Notes under the pieces: model-generated
The model's database searches: none
What the model was told of the DNA's origin: nothing
Seen by the model: the letters and a program-made list of their open reading frames with translations, nothing else
Position numbers and translations under genes: made by a program
Source of the DNA: CAYJOG01 sp964371695 [NCBI: uncultured bacterium]
Lineage (GTDB): Bacteria; CAYJOG01
Assembly (NCBI GenBank): GCA_964371695.1
Contig: CAYJOG010000172.1
Span: 1,543-6,557 of the forward strand
Direction: 5' to 3'
Length of the DNA stretch: 5,015 nucleotides
Shown here: positions 4,783-5,015 of the stretch, one piece after another
How the letters are laid out: each line of letters opens with the position of its first letter
Numbering within the stretch: the stretch's first letter is position 1

Positions 4783-4946
4783 TAGAGCGTTTTCGGAAAT
4801 GGTGGAGCATTTGGCGGAGCTTTCCTGACCAAAACCTTGGCCAACCCGCCGTCATTCCAGCGAAAGCGGGAATGACGTCAGCCAGGGCGGGGCTTTCAGG
4901 CGATGTCTGACCCATCAATTCCGAAATGCTCTAGAGCATTTTCGGA
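4783..4946. mobile_element. Putative small repeat element bounded by TAGAGCRTTTTCGGA
   Basis: TAGAGCGTTTTCGGA (4783-4797) recurs in inverted form at 4920-4933 (reverse complement TAGAGCATTTCGGA, one base shorter) and in direct form at 4932-4946 (14 of 15 identical). The last two copies abut, forming a near-perfect palindrome around CTAG. The roughly 150-bp body contains the GTCATTCC hairpin at 4850-4877 and no ORF. This could be a MITE-like unit or a cluster of REP-type repeats; similar CTAGAGCATTTTC sequences are, from general knowledge, common intergenic motifs in alphaproteobacteria. Confidence 0.4.
4850..4877. repeat. CGTCATTCC/GGAATGACG hairpin (REP/dRS3-like)
   Basis: CGTCATTCC (4850-4858) pairs with GGAATGACG (4869-4877). 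After one A-G mismatch the stem closes with GC around a GAAA tetraloop. This repeat type is widespread between genes in proteobacteria and resembles the Neisseria dRS3 core. Translated, it yields the spurious peptide VIPAFAGMT. Confidence 0.7.
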
Positions 4947-4979
4947 GTAGACGTGGACGAAATAAGAGCTTTTTTTCTT

Positions 4980-5002
4980 GCCCTCTCCCTGAGGGAGAGG
5001 GC
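4980..5002. repeat. CCCTCTCCC/GGGAGAGGG hairpin
   Basis: GCCCTCTCCC (4980-4989) and GGGAGAGGGC (4993-5002) pair perfectly over 10 bp around a TGA loop. The nine-base core CCCTCTCCC is shared with the foldback inner stem at 4112-4120, so the two belong to one dispersed repeat type. A T8 run precedes it, which is the wrong side for a plus-strand terminator. Confidence 0.55.
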
Positions 5003-5015
5003 AGCCGAAGGTTGA

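Larger units (their letters stand above)
4648..5015. other. Non-coding region with dispersed repeats upstream of the VOC gene
   Basis: No convincing gene lies here. A 109-codon minus-strand frame (4589-4918) overlaps the VOC gene and translates the GTCATTCC hairpin repeat, so it is rejected. The stretch holds the VOC leader and a possible promoter (4648-4720), a GC hairpin at 4753-4767 (GGGGGC-TTC-GCCCCC), a TIR-bounded repeat (4783-4946), a T8 run about 4970-4977 and a 10-bp hairpin at 4980-5002. Confidence 0.6.

Noticed and set aside
4589-4918. A 109-codon minus-strand ORF overlapping the VOC start
   Set aside because: It overlaps the VOC coding sequence in another frame and contains VIPAFAGMT, the usual translation of the GTCATTCC intergenic repeat.

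Overview
The window looks like a stretch of a Gram-negative, probably proteobacterial, chromosome. The coding sequence is GC-rich and the intergenic gaps are packed with hairpin-forming repeats. The class is uncertain. Repeats of the CGTCATTCC...GGAATGACG and TAGAGCATTTTCGGA kinds and a bacteriohemerythrin fit an aquatic proteobacterium, but no marker gene here fixes the lineage.

Layout. (1) 1-638, minus strand: 5' part of a DegT/DnrJ/EryC1/StrS-type PLP-dependent sugar aminotransferase that runs off the left edge. (2) 639-874: divergent promoter gap, with an AT-rich core and a paired GTTAACC operator-like site. (3) 875-1315, plus: bacteriohemerythrin with all seven diiron ligands. (4) 1314-1500: an island of consecutive hairpins with a long-range inverted repeat. 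(5) 1549-2064, plus: adenine phosphoribosyltransferase (apt). (6) 2065-2163: promoter with a consensus TATAAT. (7) 2164-2574, plus: small XRE-family regulator. (8) 2575-2886: non-coding, almost wholly inverted repeats, including a 149-bp MITE-like element with 11-bp perfect terminal inverted repeats. (9) 2887-4065, plus: 8-amino-7-oxononanoate synthase (bioF). (10) 4074-4172: symmetrical 99-nt foldback between convergent genes. (11) 4171-4647, minus: VOC/PhnB-like protein. (12) 4648-5015: non-coding, with several hairpins and a TIR-bounded repeat.

The genes do not form one pathway. They are housekeeping or accessory genes (sugar amination for surface glycans, oxygen/iron binding, purine salvage, biotin synthesis, a small regulator, a VOC protein), each with its own gap. 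The only regulatory link suggested is an identical 11-mer, ATTTGTAACAA, in the promoter region of the XRE gene and again upstream of bioF.

No defence system, CRISPR array, tRNA, rRNA or protein-coding transposon is visible. The most distinctive content is the set of structured non-coding repeats. Two roughly 150-bp multi-hairpin islands share modules and architecture and may belong to a family of non-autonomous mobile elements. That interpretation is inference and needs a genome-wide search.
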